Below are positions 28,113 to 36,804 of a DNA stretch of 64,000 nt, piece after piece. Under the pieces are notes generated by a model. That model was not told the DNA's origin. It saw nothing but the letters and a program-made list of their open reading frames with translations, and searched no databases. Position 1 is the first letter of the stretch. Each line of letters starts with the position of its first letter. The position numbers were made by a program, and so were the translations under genes. Origin of the DNA: Acidipila sp. EB88 (GTDB lineage: Bacteria > Acidobacteriota > Terriglobia > Terriglobales > Acidobacteriaceae); NCBI RefSeq assembly GCF_003858395.1, contig NZ_QWEV01000005.1, forward strand, positions 3,286,001 through 3,350,000, in the 5' to 3' direction.

Positions 28113-28574
28113 TTAATCGTAGGTGACGGGAACGGCATTTACGCTCGGACGAAGATACCGCATGGCGTCGTGCGGGGATCGGCGCCCTCCGGTTTGGCAA
28201 TCCCTGGGAAGCTTAGCCAGCGTCCACTTTCGGGCGGAGTGTATAGCAGGTACTGCAAAGACCCAGCATGGATCTTGGTTCGACCGCGGCCAGTGGAAAA
28301 CTCTCTGAGCTCTGCTTCTGCGCAACGGCTTTCTGTCACGCCCTGCAACGAGGATCTCAGGCGGCAGGTCACGGAGCATCACTGCGTGTAGGTCCTCGGG
28401 GAGGTCAACCTTGAGCGACCGCGGCCGAGGCACAGGTTCGGCGAACAGGAGCCGTTCGCGGTGGGCAGCCGTGAGGTCGTCCGCAGAGTCGACTGCCTCC
28501 AGGTAGCGGAGCAGGGCAGAGCGGGAGACCAGGTAGGTGCCGCCGATGTTCTGGACCTCGCCAATCGCGCGCAT
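28113..28574 (-). CDS. Uncertain small protein next to the integrase
   Basis: An open frame of 153 residues beginning MRAIGEVQNIGGTYLVSRSALLRYLEAVD. Its first 80 residues look protein-like (helical, charged), and the segment is as GC-rich as the neighbouring recombinase. The frame stays open upstream of the ATG (AVFAVQRVTAQSV), so the true start may lie nearer 28680 with a frameshift or alternative start. The C-terminal part from about residue 85 is low-quality. Possible mobile-element accessory gene or remnant; no function is assigned. Confidence 0.3.
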   Translation of the reverse strand: MRAIGEVQNIGGTYLVSRSALLRYLEAVDSADDLTAAHRERLLFAEPVPRPRSLKVDLPEDLHAVMLRDLPPEILVAGRDRKPLRRSRAQRVFHWPRSNQDPCWVFAVPAIHSARKWTLAKLPRDCQTGGRRSPHDAMRYLRPSVNAVPVTYD

Positions 28575-28879
28575 GACCGATTGCGCGGTGACGCGCTGGA
28601 CCGCGAAGACCGCTCGAGATCGCGCCGGGTCCAGCTTTCGGTCACAAAATGCCGCACCCGCTCGGCGATCGCGCCGGCGCGATGCCGCTAGGACACGGTC
28701 CTAGCCATGTCTTCTACCTCTAAACAGCACTCACCGAGGGTACTCTATTGTTGGCCGACCTGCCAGTAATGCAATGCAAGGACGCTCCTCTCTGACCCAC
28801 GATAAGAGATGCTTCTCAGGGGTCAGCGTGCTATCGTCGCTCTGAAGGCCAAAAAGAGCCTACCGCAAGGGAGTGCCGG

Positions 28880-29905
28880 ATGGACGAAGTGGACCTGGAT
28901 CGACCCTCGCCGCAGCGTGCTTCACCGTCCGCCCTCGTCAGCACGAAGCCAACTCTCCCGCAGCTGGCTCCGGACGATCCCCTCTGGCGCACGGCCGAGG
29001 CGGCCAACCAGTATGTGCGGGCCGCCAAATCCCCGGCCACCCGCCGCGCCTATGCCGCGGACTGGCGCCACTTCACGGCATGGTGCGGGGAGCACGGCCT
29101 CCAGTCGCTGCCGGCCGAACCCGCGACGGTCGCCCTCTACCTGGCCGCGCTCGGAGCCACCCACAAACCTGCCACCATCACCCGGCGATTGACCGCGATC
29201 TCGGCCGTCCACGGGGAAGCCGACTACCCGTCGCCAGCCAACCTCTCGCATCGCCTGGTCGCCGACACGTTGCACGGGATCCGCCGGACGCTCGGGACCT
29301 CGCAGAAAGCAAAAGAGCCACTGTCGGTCACCCAGTTGATCCGGGTCCTCGACCATCTCGAGGGCGGACTGCTTGCCGCGCGCGACCGGGCGCTGCTACT
29401 GGTCGGGTTTTCAGGCGGGCTCCGCCGGTCCGAACTGGCAACCTTATCTATAGAGAAGCTCGAGTGGCACAAAACCGGCATCACGATCCGGCTCGAGCGC
29501 TCCAAGACCGATCAGGAGGGCGAGGGCAGGGAAGTGGAGATCCCACTCGGCCTCCATCCGGAGACCTGCCCGGTCCGCGCGCTCAAGAGCTGGCTCGAGC
29601 GGGCCAACCTCACCGAAGGCCGGGTCTTCCGCCGGGTCGACCGCCACGGCAATGTCGGTGCAGCGCTTGATAAGGATTCGATCGGGGTCATTGTGCAGCG
29701 CTCGGTCAAACGGGCCGGGTTGACCGCGAAGCACTACGGCGGCCACTCTCTGCGGGCCGGCTTCGCAACCCAGGCTTACCTCAAGGGCGCGACCGAGCTC
29801 GAGATCATGCAACAGACCGGCCATCGCTCCCTCGCCATGGTCCGGCGCTACATCCGCGAAGGCAAGAAACTGCGCCAGACCGCGGCCGGAAAGCTGGGGC
29901 TCTAG
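28880..29905 (+). CDS. Tyrosine recombinase / integrase
   Basis: The 341-residue recombinase has an N-terminal SAM-like core-binding domain (about 35-130) and a catalytic domain with the full set R182 (GGLRRSEL), K209 (LERSKTDQEG), H289 and R292 (GGHSLRAGFATQ), H315 (QQTGHRSLAM) and nucleophile Y324 (RRYIREG). It would catalyse site-specific integration and excision. ATG lies behind CAAGGGAGTGCCGG. Base composition is far higher in GC than both flanks (one line near 29.1 kb counts about 77%), so it is foreign to the island around it. It lies 1.65 kb from tRNA-Ser. Confidence 0.92.
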   Translation: MDEVDLDRPSPQRASPSALVSTKPTLPQLAPDDPLWRTAEAANQYVRAAKSPATRRAYAADWRHFTAWCGEHGLQSLPAEPATVALYLAALGATHKPATITRRLTAISAVHGEADYPSPANLSHRLVADTLHGIRRTLGTSQKAKEPLSVTQLIRVLDHLEGGLLAARDRALLLVGFSGGLRRSELATLSIEKLEWHKTGITIRLERSKTDQEGEGREVEIPLGLHPETCPVRALKSWLERANLTEGRVFRRVDRHGNVGAALDKDSIGVIVQRSVKRAGLTAKHYGGHSLRAGFATQAYLKGATELEIMQQTGHRSLAMVRRYIREGKKLRQTAAGKLGL

Positions 29906-30297
29906 GCCGGCATCCGAACGGGTATGAACAAACGGCCCAAGCAAAGCGTGGGACCTCTGATGTTCCGCAAAACATGGGAAAGCCATGAGGTTTTTCTCGT
30001 GCGTCCGGGCGGCACAACTAAGCAATCGGGATCATGGCGCCTGGATCGTACCCGATGGCAGAAGCGAAGACGGGAAAGAGCCTCTCGCTGCGGCTTAGCG
30101 GAAGTTCCAGGAAGAGACTGGCTTCCTCGCACGCGGATCGTTCTTCAATCGCCAGCGGAGCTATTCAGCTTCAAGCCTGGTACTCCAAGTCGTTTGTATT
30201 GAACGTTGTAGCAAACGACAACAGTAGCGTTTGTCATCCGTAATCGTGATAACGTCAGCTTTGCAGCCGCTGCTGCAAATTCCAGGACCTACCTACT
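29906..30297. promoter_or_regulatory. Intergenic region with CGTTTG-type inverted repeats
   Basis: The sequence between integrase and the DUF1016 gene has GTCGTTTG at 30189-30196 facing CAAACGAC at 30212-30219, then CGTTTG again at 30228-30233: three copies of the core in alternating orientation 55-110 bases before the nuclease start. This looks like an operator. No gene is seen in the rest. Confidence 0.5.
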
Positions 30298-31362
30298 ATG
30301 TCAGAGCTCTCCTCTCTCCCACTTGGCTATGCCGCGCTCCTGGAACAGCTCAAGGCCCGGATTCAGAATGCGCAGGTCCGGGCTGCTCTAGCAGTGAATC
30401 AGGAGCTCGTGCTGCTCTATTGGTCGATCGGCCGGGACCTGAGCCAACGGTTCGAGGATGAGGGCTGGGGAACAAAGATCACCGAGCGCCTAGCCAAGGA
30501 TTTGCAGGCGGCGTTTCCAGGTGTGGAAGGATTCAGTCCGCGGAATCTCCGGTACATGCGTACGTTTGCCGAGGCTTGGCCCGAGCCGACAATCTTGCAA
30601 CAGCTTATTGCCAAATTGCCTTGGGGCCACAATCTGCGCGTTCTGGACCGGGTCAAGGACCGGCCCACGAGGGAGTGGTACCTCCGCGCTGCCCTGGAAA
30701 ATGGTTGGAGCCAGAATATTCTGGTGCATATGATCTCTGGCCAACTTCACGAAAGGGAAGGGAAGGCCCTCTCGAACTTTCAGAGAACCCTCCCGCCGCC
30801 TGGATCAGACATGGCGAATCAGCTTCTGCGTGACCCCTACAACTTCGACTTCCTGACGCTCACGAAGCCGTTTGCCGAACGAGAGTTGGAAAAGGGGCTG
30901 CTTTCGCACCTGCGTGATCTGCTTCTTGAACTCGGCCGCGGATTTGCATTTGTCGGAAGCCAGGTTCCTTTGCTGGTAGACGGCCGGTCCTTCTATGTGG
31001 ACCTGCTGTTCTACCACGTCCGGCTTCATTGCTATTTTGCGATCGAGTTGAAGAGTGGAGAGTTTCAGCCAGAGTACGCCGGGAAGCTAAGCTTCTACAT
31101 CGCGGCGATCGACGGAACATTGAAAACAGCAGGTGATGCTCCAACTATCGGACTGCTGCTATGTGAGAGCCGTAGCGGACCGATCGTCGAGTACTCACTG
31201 CAAAACCTTCTTCAGCCGATTGGCGTGTCGACGTACCGTTTGACACGGGAACTGCCTGCTCCCGTACGAGAGGAACTACCCAGTGTGGAGGACCTACAGG
31301 AGGTAGTGCTTAAGCTCCGAGCGGAGACCGAAAACAAAACGGGGACTGCCGATGCGGACTAA
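30298..31362 (+). CDS. DUF1016/YhcG family PDDEXK nuclease
   Basis: The 354-residue product matches the DUF1016 (YhcG) family. The N-terminal half (about 10-150) holds YWSIGRDLSQR, ERLAKDLQAAFPGVEGFSPRNLRYMRTFAEAWP and LPWGHN; the C-terminal half (about 200-330) is a PDDEXK nuclease fold with FYVDLLFYHVRLHCYFAIELKSGEF, in which the Asp and ELK are catalytic. Such proteins are common in mobile elements and restriction-like islands, and have been discussed as nucleases linked to anti-phage or stress systems; exact substrates are unknown to me. The start is ATG with a weak ribosome-binding site. It stands alone, downstream of a repeated operator-like motif, and ends about 35 bases before a palindrome. 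Confidence 0.88.
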   Translation: MSELSSLPLGYAALLEQLKARIQNAQVRAALAVNQELVLLYWSIGRDLSQRFEDEGWGTKITERLAKDLQAAFPGVEGFSPRNLRYMRTFAEAWPEPTILQQLIAKLPWGHNLRVLDRVKDRPTREWYLRAALENGWSQNILVHMISGQLHEREGKALSNFQRTLPPPGSDMANQLLRDPYNFDFLTLTKPFAERELEKGLLSHLRDLLLELGRGFAFVGSQVPLLVDGRSFYVDLLFYHVRLHCYFAIELKSGEFQPEYAGKLSFYIAAIDGTLKTAGDAPTIGLLLCESRSGPIVEYSLQNLLQPIGVSTYRLTRELPAPVREELPSVEDLQEVVLKLRAETENKTGTADAD

Positions 31363-32514
31363 CGTCGGTCTGGACCGAGCGATTTTGGCCGCAAGAGAAT
31401 TTGGCAATAGCCTATTGCCAAATTGTTGGAGTGCTGTATCCCATAAAGCACCAAAAGGGGCGATGAGCTGCCAGCGATCTACGGAGCCACCTGTCAGCTG
31501 GCCGAGGGCATGACGGCGCGGGGACGCGGAGCTGAAGCAGAGCGCGAGCTCACTGCCCACTTCAATTCTCAGCTCTTCTCCGGCGATTGAGCAACCAGTA
31601 ACAGGCCCATGCAGTCGTCGACTGGATCTAGGCCTTTGGTTGGCCACTCGGAAGCAGTACCGATCTGAAGGGGTCACTTCTGAATAGCCCGCCATCCATC
31701 AACAGCGCGGACCACTTCGCATAGGGCAGCTTCAGGCACTTAGGGATGTTTGTTGTACCTCAACCCTGAAGTGGCCGGCTTCACACTCCCGACTGCAATC
31801 TGCGGGGGCCGCAACTGAGCCTGGTCCTTCCGACTCCACGTCGTTCACCCATGCGCGGACCCAGTTGCGCAGACTTGTAGTGGCTAACCCCATCCTCGTG
31901 GCCGAGGGGCAGCCTCATACAGCCGTCCAAAACCGGGCACTCCGCCGTCTTCGCGCGCGCTCCGAGCATTCCAAAGTCGTGACTTTACAGACGCATTTAT
32001 CACCCAAATGACTGCGTCATGCTCCACACTGCGGGCGAAGCCTCTCGAACTTACATCATCTAGATGTACTTAGCCCAATAAGAAATGCGGGGACTCTGTA
32101 CTAAACGCATCTCTAGAGGGTTTAAATCCTTGAGCCATGTGGTCTGTTCGGCCAACTCCGGCGGCAGAGAAGCCCACTAAAGGTTGCGTATCTGCATGGC
32201 ACCTCAACGCTAGCCGCTAAGTCCCGGTTTGAGGGTTAGCTCAAAAGGAGGAGCATTTGGATGGCCAGTTGCGTGTTGGACGCATTATGCGAGGCAGGGA
32301 ACCTACTTCGACATGGTTTGTCTCTGTTAGAGATCGGACCGCCACGCCAATCAACTCTGATCATCCAGTTCATTTTTCCAATAATTCGGTAAACTGCACA
32401 TCAAGGAAGTTGCCAGTGTAGCGCAACGGCCTAGGCGATCTTCCTTGGCCAGCCTGCAGCGGACACAAAGTAGATGGCGTCGTGCAGGTAAACGACGAAG
32501 ACTACGCGCTGGAC
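31363..32514. other. Gene-poor stretch with a perfect 27-bp palindrome
   Basis: About 1.15 kb without a convincing gene; minus-strand frames at 31294-31695 and 31781-31969 do not match any family I know. The clearest structure is AATTTGGCAATAG, C, CTATTGCCAAATT at 31398-31424: 13-base arms around one base. The 13-base string TATTGCCAAATTG also occurs inside the nuclease gene at 30606-30618. Confidence 0.5.
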
Positions 32515-32751
32515 CTATTGCTTCGAGTAACGCCCGCTATCGGGAAAACTCTGAACAGCAGCACAATCCGGCTCGAGTTTTGCCTTCTGGATCGCAGCGC
32601 ATACATCGCCGACATTTGCGTTTGGCAGAAGGAGTTCTTTGATGCCGCCTGCGAAGTGAATGTTTACACCGCCACCTTCACGGGCGACGTAATAAGCGAT
32701 GGCGTCGAGGTGTATATAGTGACCACAAATATTGGCGAAATTCATGGCCAT
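32515..32751 (-). CDS. Small hypothetical protein, 78 aa
   Basis: Reading MAMNFANICGHYIHLDAIAYYV with GGVNIHFAGGIKELLLPNANVGDV, it has the beta-strand pattern of small proteins of the kind that begin with NLD.I and end in a helix. A strong ribosome-binding site AGGAG lies 6 bases before the ATG. The competing + strand frame lacks one. Function unknown; it is an isolated gene in an otherwise gene-poor stretch. Confidence 0.5.
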   Translation of the reverse strand: MAMNFANICGHYIHLDAIAYYVAREGGGVNIHFAGGIKELLLPNANVGDVCAAIQKAKLEPDCAAVQSFPDSGRYSKQ

Positions 32752-33014
32752 ATCATACTCCTACTTTCCATGCTCGTGATTCCATGTATATGAAACGCGA
32801 TAGAAGCCACTGGGACTTTCACCCGTGGAGAAGTCTACAGATTCCGAAATCGCCGTGTTCACACGCGACGGCAAGGTAAGAAGTCCCATTTAATATCTCA
32901 GCGTTCAAAGAATGAAGCGACCTCGGCTAGCTCCTGACGGGCCAGTGAAGCACTATGACCAACTCTTGCAAACGGCCCCGCAACTGACGCTCGGATGCAC
33001 GGTCATTTTCCGTT

Positions 33015-33638
33015 TCAGTCGGCGAACGGGGCTCCGTCAATGACGCGTTTCGGGTCTGGCATCGTTATCCATGATTGATGGTGGGCCAAGCAGGTGCACA
33101 GGCCATATGAGTGCTTGTAGGGCTGCTTGGTTGCGATCTCCTTCTCCAGAAGAGAATAGAACCCGTTTTTGAATCCCATGCGCGGAAATCGACGGAGAAT
33201 TTCTCGCACGCCATTCGAATCTAGGCCTGAATCCGCATCTCCGCGTACGTCGAAATAGATTCCTTTCTGTAGCAGTCGACTGGTGTCATCGCGGTAGAGA
33301 TTGATGTCCCACTGGTGGAGAGCGATATTATCCCAGACGCGCCACGCCCGGTCATCCGCGACGCCCCGGCCTAGCAGAAACAGTCTTGCGGCGTTCGCGC
33401 CTTCGATTTCGAATCGATTTGATCCGCTCACGTAGTCGGTGAGGCCTAAGTCATGCAGAGCTGCAGATAAAAACAACAACTCTTGGTCTACCGCGCTCCC
33501 ATCACGCTGCGCGAACAGTTCTGAGAACCAATAGCATCGCATCACATGGTTGAATAGCATCGTGCTCGAAACCGATCGAACAAACTGTTCCGCCTGAAGA
33601 GCTATGAAACTGCTAGCGGGCTTAATTTCGGTGATCAT
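33015..33638 (-). CDS. HD-domain hydrolase
   Basis: The 207-residue protein has the HD metal site: H31 (LFNHVMRCYWFSE), H62-D63 (SAALHDLGLTD), H108 in IALHQWDI and further Asp residues. Closest in layout are small HD proteins of the cyanamide hydratase type, which hydrate or hydrolyse small molecules. Substrate unknown. ATG follows AGGATATATAG. It lies 81 bases downstream of the exporter gene on the same strand, so they may be cotranscribed; an enzyme paired with an exporter suggests detoxification. Confidence 0.85.
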   Translation of the reverse strand: MITEIKPASSFIALQAEQFVRSVSSTMLFNHVMRCYWFSELFAQRDGSAVDQELLFLSAALHDLGLTDYVSGSNRFEIEGANAARLFLLGRGVADDRAWRVWDNIALHQWDINLYRDDTSRLLQKGIYFDVRGDADSGLDSNGVREILRRFPRMGFKNGFYSLLEKEIATKQPYKHSYGLCTCLAHHQSWITMPDPKRVIDGAPFAD

Positions 33639-33719
33639 CTATATATCCTGAGCTTTCTGTTCTGATTGCCCGCGGTCATCCAGAAGTGGTCCCATCCACC
33701 TAACGGAGTGCCGGCACAT

Positions 33720-35288
33720 TCAATGTGCTCCGGAAGGCGGATTACCTTTGACCTTTTGGAAACACCAAACCAGCGCAATACAAGCGAATAGAAGAATTGC
33801 TAGGTACCGGAAGAAATCGATAAATGACCATAGAAGGGCTTGGTGCCCTAACTGCAGGTACAACTGTCCCAATGCTGCTTGTGATGAGTTTTCAGATCTG
33901 ACATGCAGCGCGAGATACTGTTCGAGCGCGATCAGCCTCTGCTGAAACGGGTCCGATGTTTGGGGGACAGAATTTACAATTTCATTTTGATGGAGGGCAC
34001 TACGCCGAATGAGTAGTGTCTGGGCTAGAGAGATACCAATAGATCCGCCAATGTTCCGAATGAGGTTGTAGAGACCACTGGCGTTGCCGATCTCCTCCGG
34101 ACGGAGTGTTCCGTACGAAGCAGTGTTGATGGGTACGAAGCAGAATGAGAAAGCAAAGCCTGTCGCAATGATGGGGATCAGCAGTGTCGTCGGGCCAACG
34201 TCCAGTGTAATGTTTCCGAAGTAAAGAGCTAACGTTCCAAAGAGCAGAAGGCCGAAGGTCAACAGGTAACGTGTATCAAGCCTCGCTCCCAGATAGGTGA
34301 TGATGGGAAGTGCGATAATAGCACCCAATCCTCGTGGGAAAACAGCTACTCCAGCGTCGAACGCCGTATAGCCGAGCAGTTCCTGAAAGAACAAAGGGAG
34401 AGTCGTGATAAGCGAATAAAGTGCTATCCCGAAGGAGAAGATCAACAGAGACCCGACGACGAAGTTCCGATTCTGGAGTATCCGCAGATCGACGAGAGCG
34501 TTTCGGTTATGCAAGCAGTGAACGATAAACAAGATCAAAGCTACGGTCAATGCCAACAATGCCCACCGCAGCCAGACCGCCCCAAACCAACCATCCTCTT
34601 GCCCCTTGTCAAGAACGACTTGAAGGCAACCGGTCCACACGGTAAGGAGACCGAACCCTAGCCCATCGAATCTGCCCGCGATCGCGTTCTTGATATGCGG
34701 CGGGTCTTGTACGTAGCGCGCGATCATGAAGAGTGCGAGTGCCCCCACTGGCAGGTTTATATAGAACGCGTAGCGCCAACTGTAGGTGTCGGTAAGCCAG
34801 CCACCCAGAGTGGGGCCAACGACCGGTGCGACTACCACTCCCAGTCCGAACAACGCCATTGCGAGCCCACGCTTCGCAGGCGGAAAGCTCTCAAGAAGAA
34901 TGGCCTGAGACAAAGGCTGCAAAGCTCCACCAGACGCACCTTGTGTAATTCGAGCAAGCAGCAAAAAAGCTAACGTCGGAGCAGAACCACATAAGAACGA
35001 GGCGAGCGTAAAGACTGCGACGCACGTCACAAGGAAGCGTTTCCGCCCGAAGCGGCGCGCAAACCAGTTGCTTGCCGGCAGAATCACAGCGTTTGCGACT
35101 AGATAGCTCGTCAATACCCAAGTGGCTTCGTCGTTTGAGGCTGATAGAGATCCTGCGATGTACGGTAAAGCGACGGAAGCGATCGCCGTATCAAGGATTT
35201 CCATAAAGGTTGCGAGCATTACAGCAGTTGCGATTAGCCATGGATTCGCTGTTGGCAGGCTGCTATCTCGCCCGAGTAGAGCCGACAT
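33720..35288 (-). CDS. DHA2-family MFS drug exporter (EmrB/QacA type)
   Basis: A 522-residue, 14-TM major facilitator. Marks are FMEILDTAIASVALPYIAGSL (motif D1), FARRFGRKRFL (motif A), RITQGASGGALQPL, and GWRYAF-like SWRYAFYINLPVG. DHA2 pumps use the proton gradient to expel hydrophobic toxins. No MFP or OMF partner is adjacent; the RND operon at 40-46 kb has its own. Upstream is a 700-base gap with a palindrome suited to a regulator. Confidence 0.9.
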   Translation of the reverse strand: MSALLGRDSSLPTANPWLIATAVMLATFMEILDTAIASVALPYIAGSLSASNDEATWVLTSYLVANAVILPASNWFARRFGRKRFLVTCVAVFTLASFLCGSAPTLAFLLLARITQGASGGALQPLSQAILLESFPPAKRGLAMALFGLGVVVAPVVGPTLGGWLTDTYSWRYAFYINLPVGALALFMIARYVQDPPHIKNAIAGRFDGLGFGLLTVWTGCLQVVLDKGQEDGWFGAVWLRWALLALTVALILFIVHCLHNRNALVDLRILQNRNFVVGSLLIFSFGIALYSLITTLPLFFQELLGYTAFDAGVAVFPRGLGAIIALPIITYLGARLDTRYLLTFGLLLFGTLALYFGNITLDVGPTTLLIPIIATGFAFSFCFVPINTASYGTLRPEEIGNASGLYNLIRNIGGSIGISLAQTLLIRRSALHQNEIVNSVPQTSDPFQQRLIALEQYLALHVRSENSSQAALGQLYLQLGHQALLWSFIDFFRYLAILLFACIALVWCFQKVKGNPPSGAH

Positions 35289-35989
35289 GCTGTTGGATCC
35301 TTTCCTCTTTCAACTCTGGGCCAGGCAGCGCTCACCGCCAGAATGAGACGACAGTCAGGTAGGAAGATCTCTCTCCTTCGTGCATCGTTAACGAAGGGTG
35401 GCCCGGCGCAATTACAGCAAGAAAGAGTGGCAAAGCATATTGTCCATTGGTATGAGCCAACACTCTTGGCACTGTCTGCCTAACTTTTGGCAGTTGTGTG
35501 ACAAGGCTAAGCACAGTGTGAGTGCCACTGCTGCCCTACTGAAGAACTCGTGTCAGCACGCTGGCGATCACGAATCCTCGATGGTATAGCCCCATACCAT
35601 CGGGCAATGCCAACCTCAGTCTAAAAGAAGGATCATAGACCTATGCGAAACCGTATAACTCTGTGGTCGCTTGCGATGATGCATCAAATGCTTCCATGTG
35701 TGATGGCATTGTTGCGTGTTTTAACCCGCTAAGGTACCAGGATCCAGAGATCATGTGGGCGCCATCCTTGTGATTGCGAGACCGCGGCGTGCTTGCAGGG
35801 ATGGCCTCGATGTGGAGACATAAAAACACAAAACGAGAGATGCGAAACCTAATTCGCATCGGGGAGACTGTCAAGTGTCCTCAGTGATCGCCGCAGAAGC
35901 CGCCGATCGAAGCGTTTCGCTTGGCTTGTATTCGTATGCCATCAATCCCGTGGCTGCTCCGGCCCGATGGAAGAGGGGTAGATCGGTGT
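35289..35989. promoter_or_regulatory. Intergenic region with a 9-bp inverted repeat
   Basis: 700 bases without a supported gene. CGATGGTAT-AGCCCC-ATACCATCG (35579-35602) is a perfect inverted repeat with a 6-base spacer, the size of a TetR or LysR-type operator, about 290 bases upstream of the exporter start. A short minus frame at 35641-35874 looks spurious. Confidence 0.5.
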
Positions 35990-36736
35990 TCAAAGAGGCC
36001 TTCGCGTGATCACGCGCAGTTCACCATCCGAGAAAAGTTGCGTCGCGCTCCAAGGCCGGCTCGTGTCAGACGCCATAAATAGGACGTTTTCGGCAGTTCT
36101 AGCAACTACCTGAGAGGTAAGCCGGTCGTGCTCACTGCTATCTTCTTCGTTGAGACTCGGCGGAACACGGAGGGGAAAGCCCTCCCGGGGACGTTGATCG
36201 TCGGCTTGGTAGGGCGTTACAACGTTTACGCGGATCCCGCGTGGCCCCAACACTGCAGCCCAGTGGTCGGCTACAGCTGCAAGTACGGCAAGGGCCAGCT
36301 TAGTGTGAAAAGCGGGCCTCACTTCGACGTGGGCGTCGAGTGGGCCACAGAAGACGATAGATCCACCGTTCCTTATGAGGGGATGCAGAAAACTTAGCGT
36401 ATCCAAGATTGACGACGAGTATGCGTCATTAACAGAAGAAAGGGCTTCAGGTGTAGGCCCCATGTAGTTGTTGAAGACAATCGAGTCAAGCTTGCCAACG
36501 CCTTCCCCGACGAACGCAACGACTGTCGGCACGGTACGAACGGTGAGTTCGTCGACGCCCGTTTCTATCAGACGCTCGCAAGGACCAATTCGCTTGCTCT
36601 CGTCGTAGTCAGATTTGCCTATAGTAAGCACGCAGGCTCTCGAATCCAATAATTGTGTCACAAGCTCTTCGCCAAGCTTCGAAGTACAGTCTGCGATGAG
36701 CACAACCTTCCCGCTCAGATTCACGTCATCTCCCAA
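35990..36736 (-). CDS. SDR-fold protein lacking the catalytic Tyr
   Basis: The 248-residue product has a Rossmann fold related to short-chain dehydrogenases (GKVVLIADCTSKLGEELV, NNYMGP, GPRGIRVNVVTP), but the NAD-binding TGxxxGxG is altered to ADCTSKLG and the active-site YxxxK position reads AFHTK (Ala in place of Tyr). It is therefore probably not an active reductase. It follows the enoyl-CoA hydratase gene after a terminator. Confidence 0.7.
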   Translation of the reverse strand: MGDDVNLSGKVVLIADCTSKLGEELVTQLLDSRACVLTIGKSDYDESKRIGPCERLIETGVDELTVRTVPTVVAFVGEGVGKLDSIVFNNYMGPTPEALSSVNDAYSSSILDTLSFLHPLIRNGGSIVFCGPLDAHVEVRPAFHTKLALAVLAAVADHWAAVLGPRGIRVNVVTPYQADDQRPREGFPLRVPPSLNEEDSSEHDRLTSQVVARTAENVLFMASDTSRPWSATQLFSDGELRVITRRPL

Positions 36737-36749
36737 CTCCTCAGCGAAA

Positions 36750-36782
36750 CGAGAAAAATGACGGCGCTAGAAGCGCCGTCAT
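36750..36782 (-). terminator. Rho-independent terminator after the crotonase gene
   Basis: On the minus strand a perfect 10-bp stem ATGACGGCGC/GCGCCGTCAT with a 5-base loop is followed by TTTTCTC. It lies between the crotonase and the downstream SDR. Confidence 0.75.
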
Positions 36783-36804
36783 CGTAATCGAATAGCTTGG
36801 CAAG

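Noticed and set aside
27226..32400. Duplicated tRNA 3' end (attachment site)
   Set aside because: No second copy of the last 15-25 bases of the tRNA was found by eye. CTCTCCTCTCTCCC near 30306 is only low-complexity similarity.
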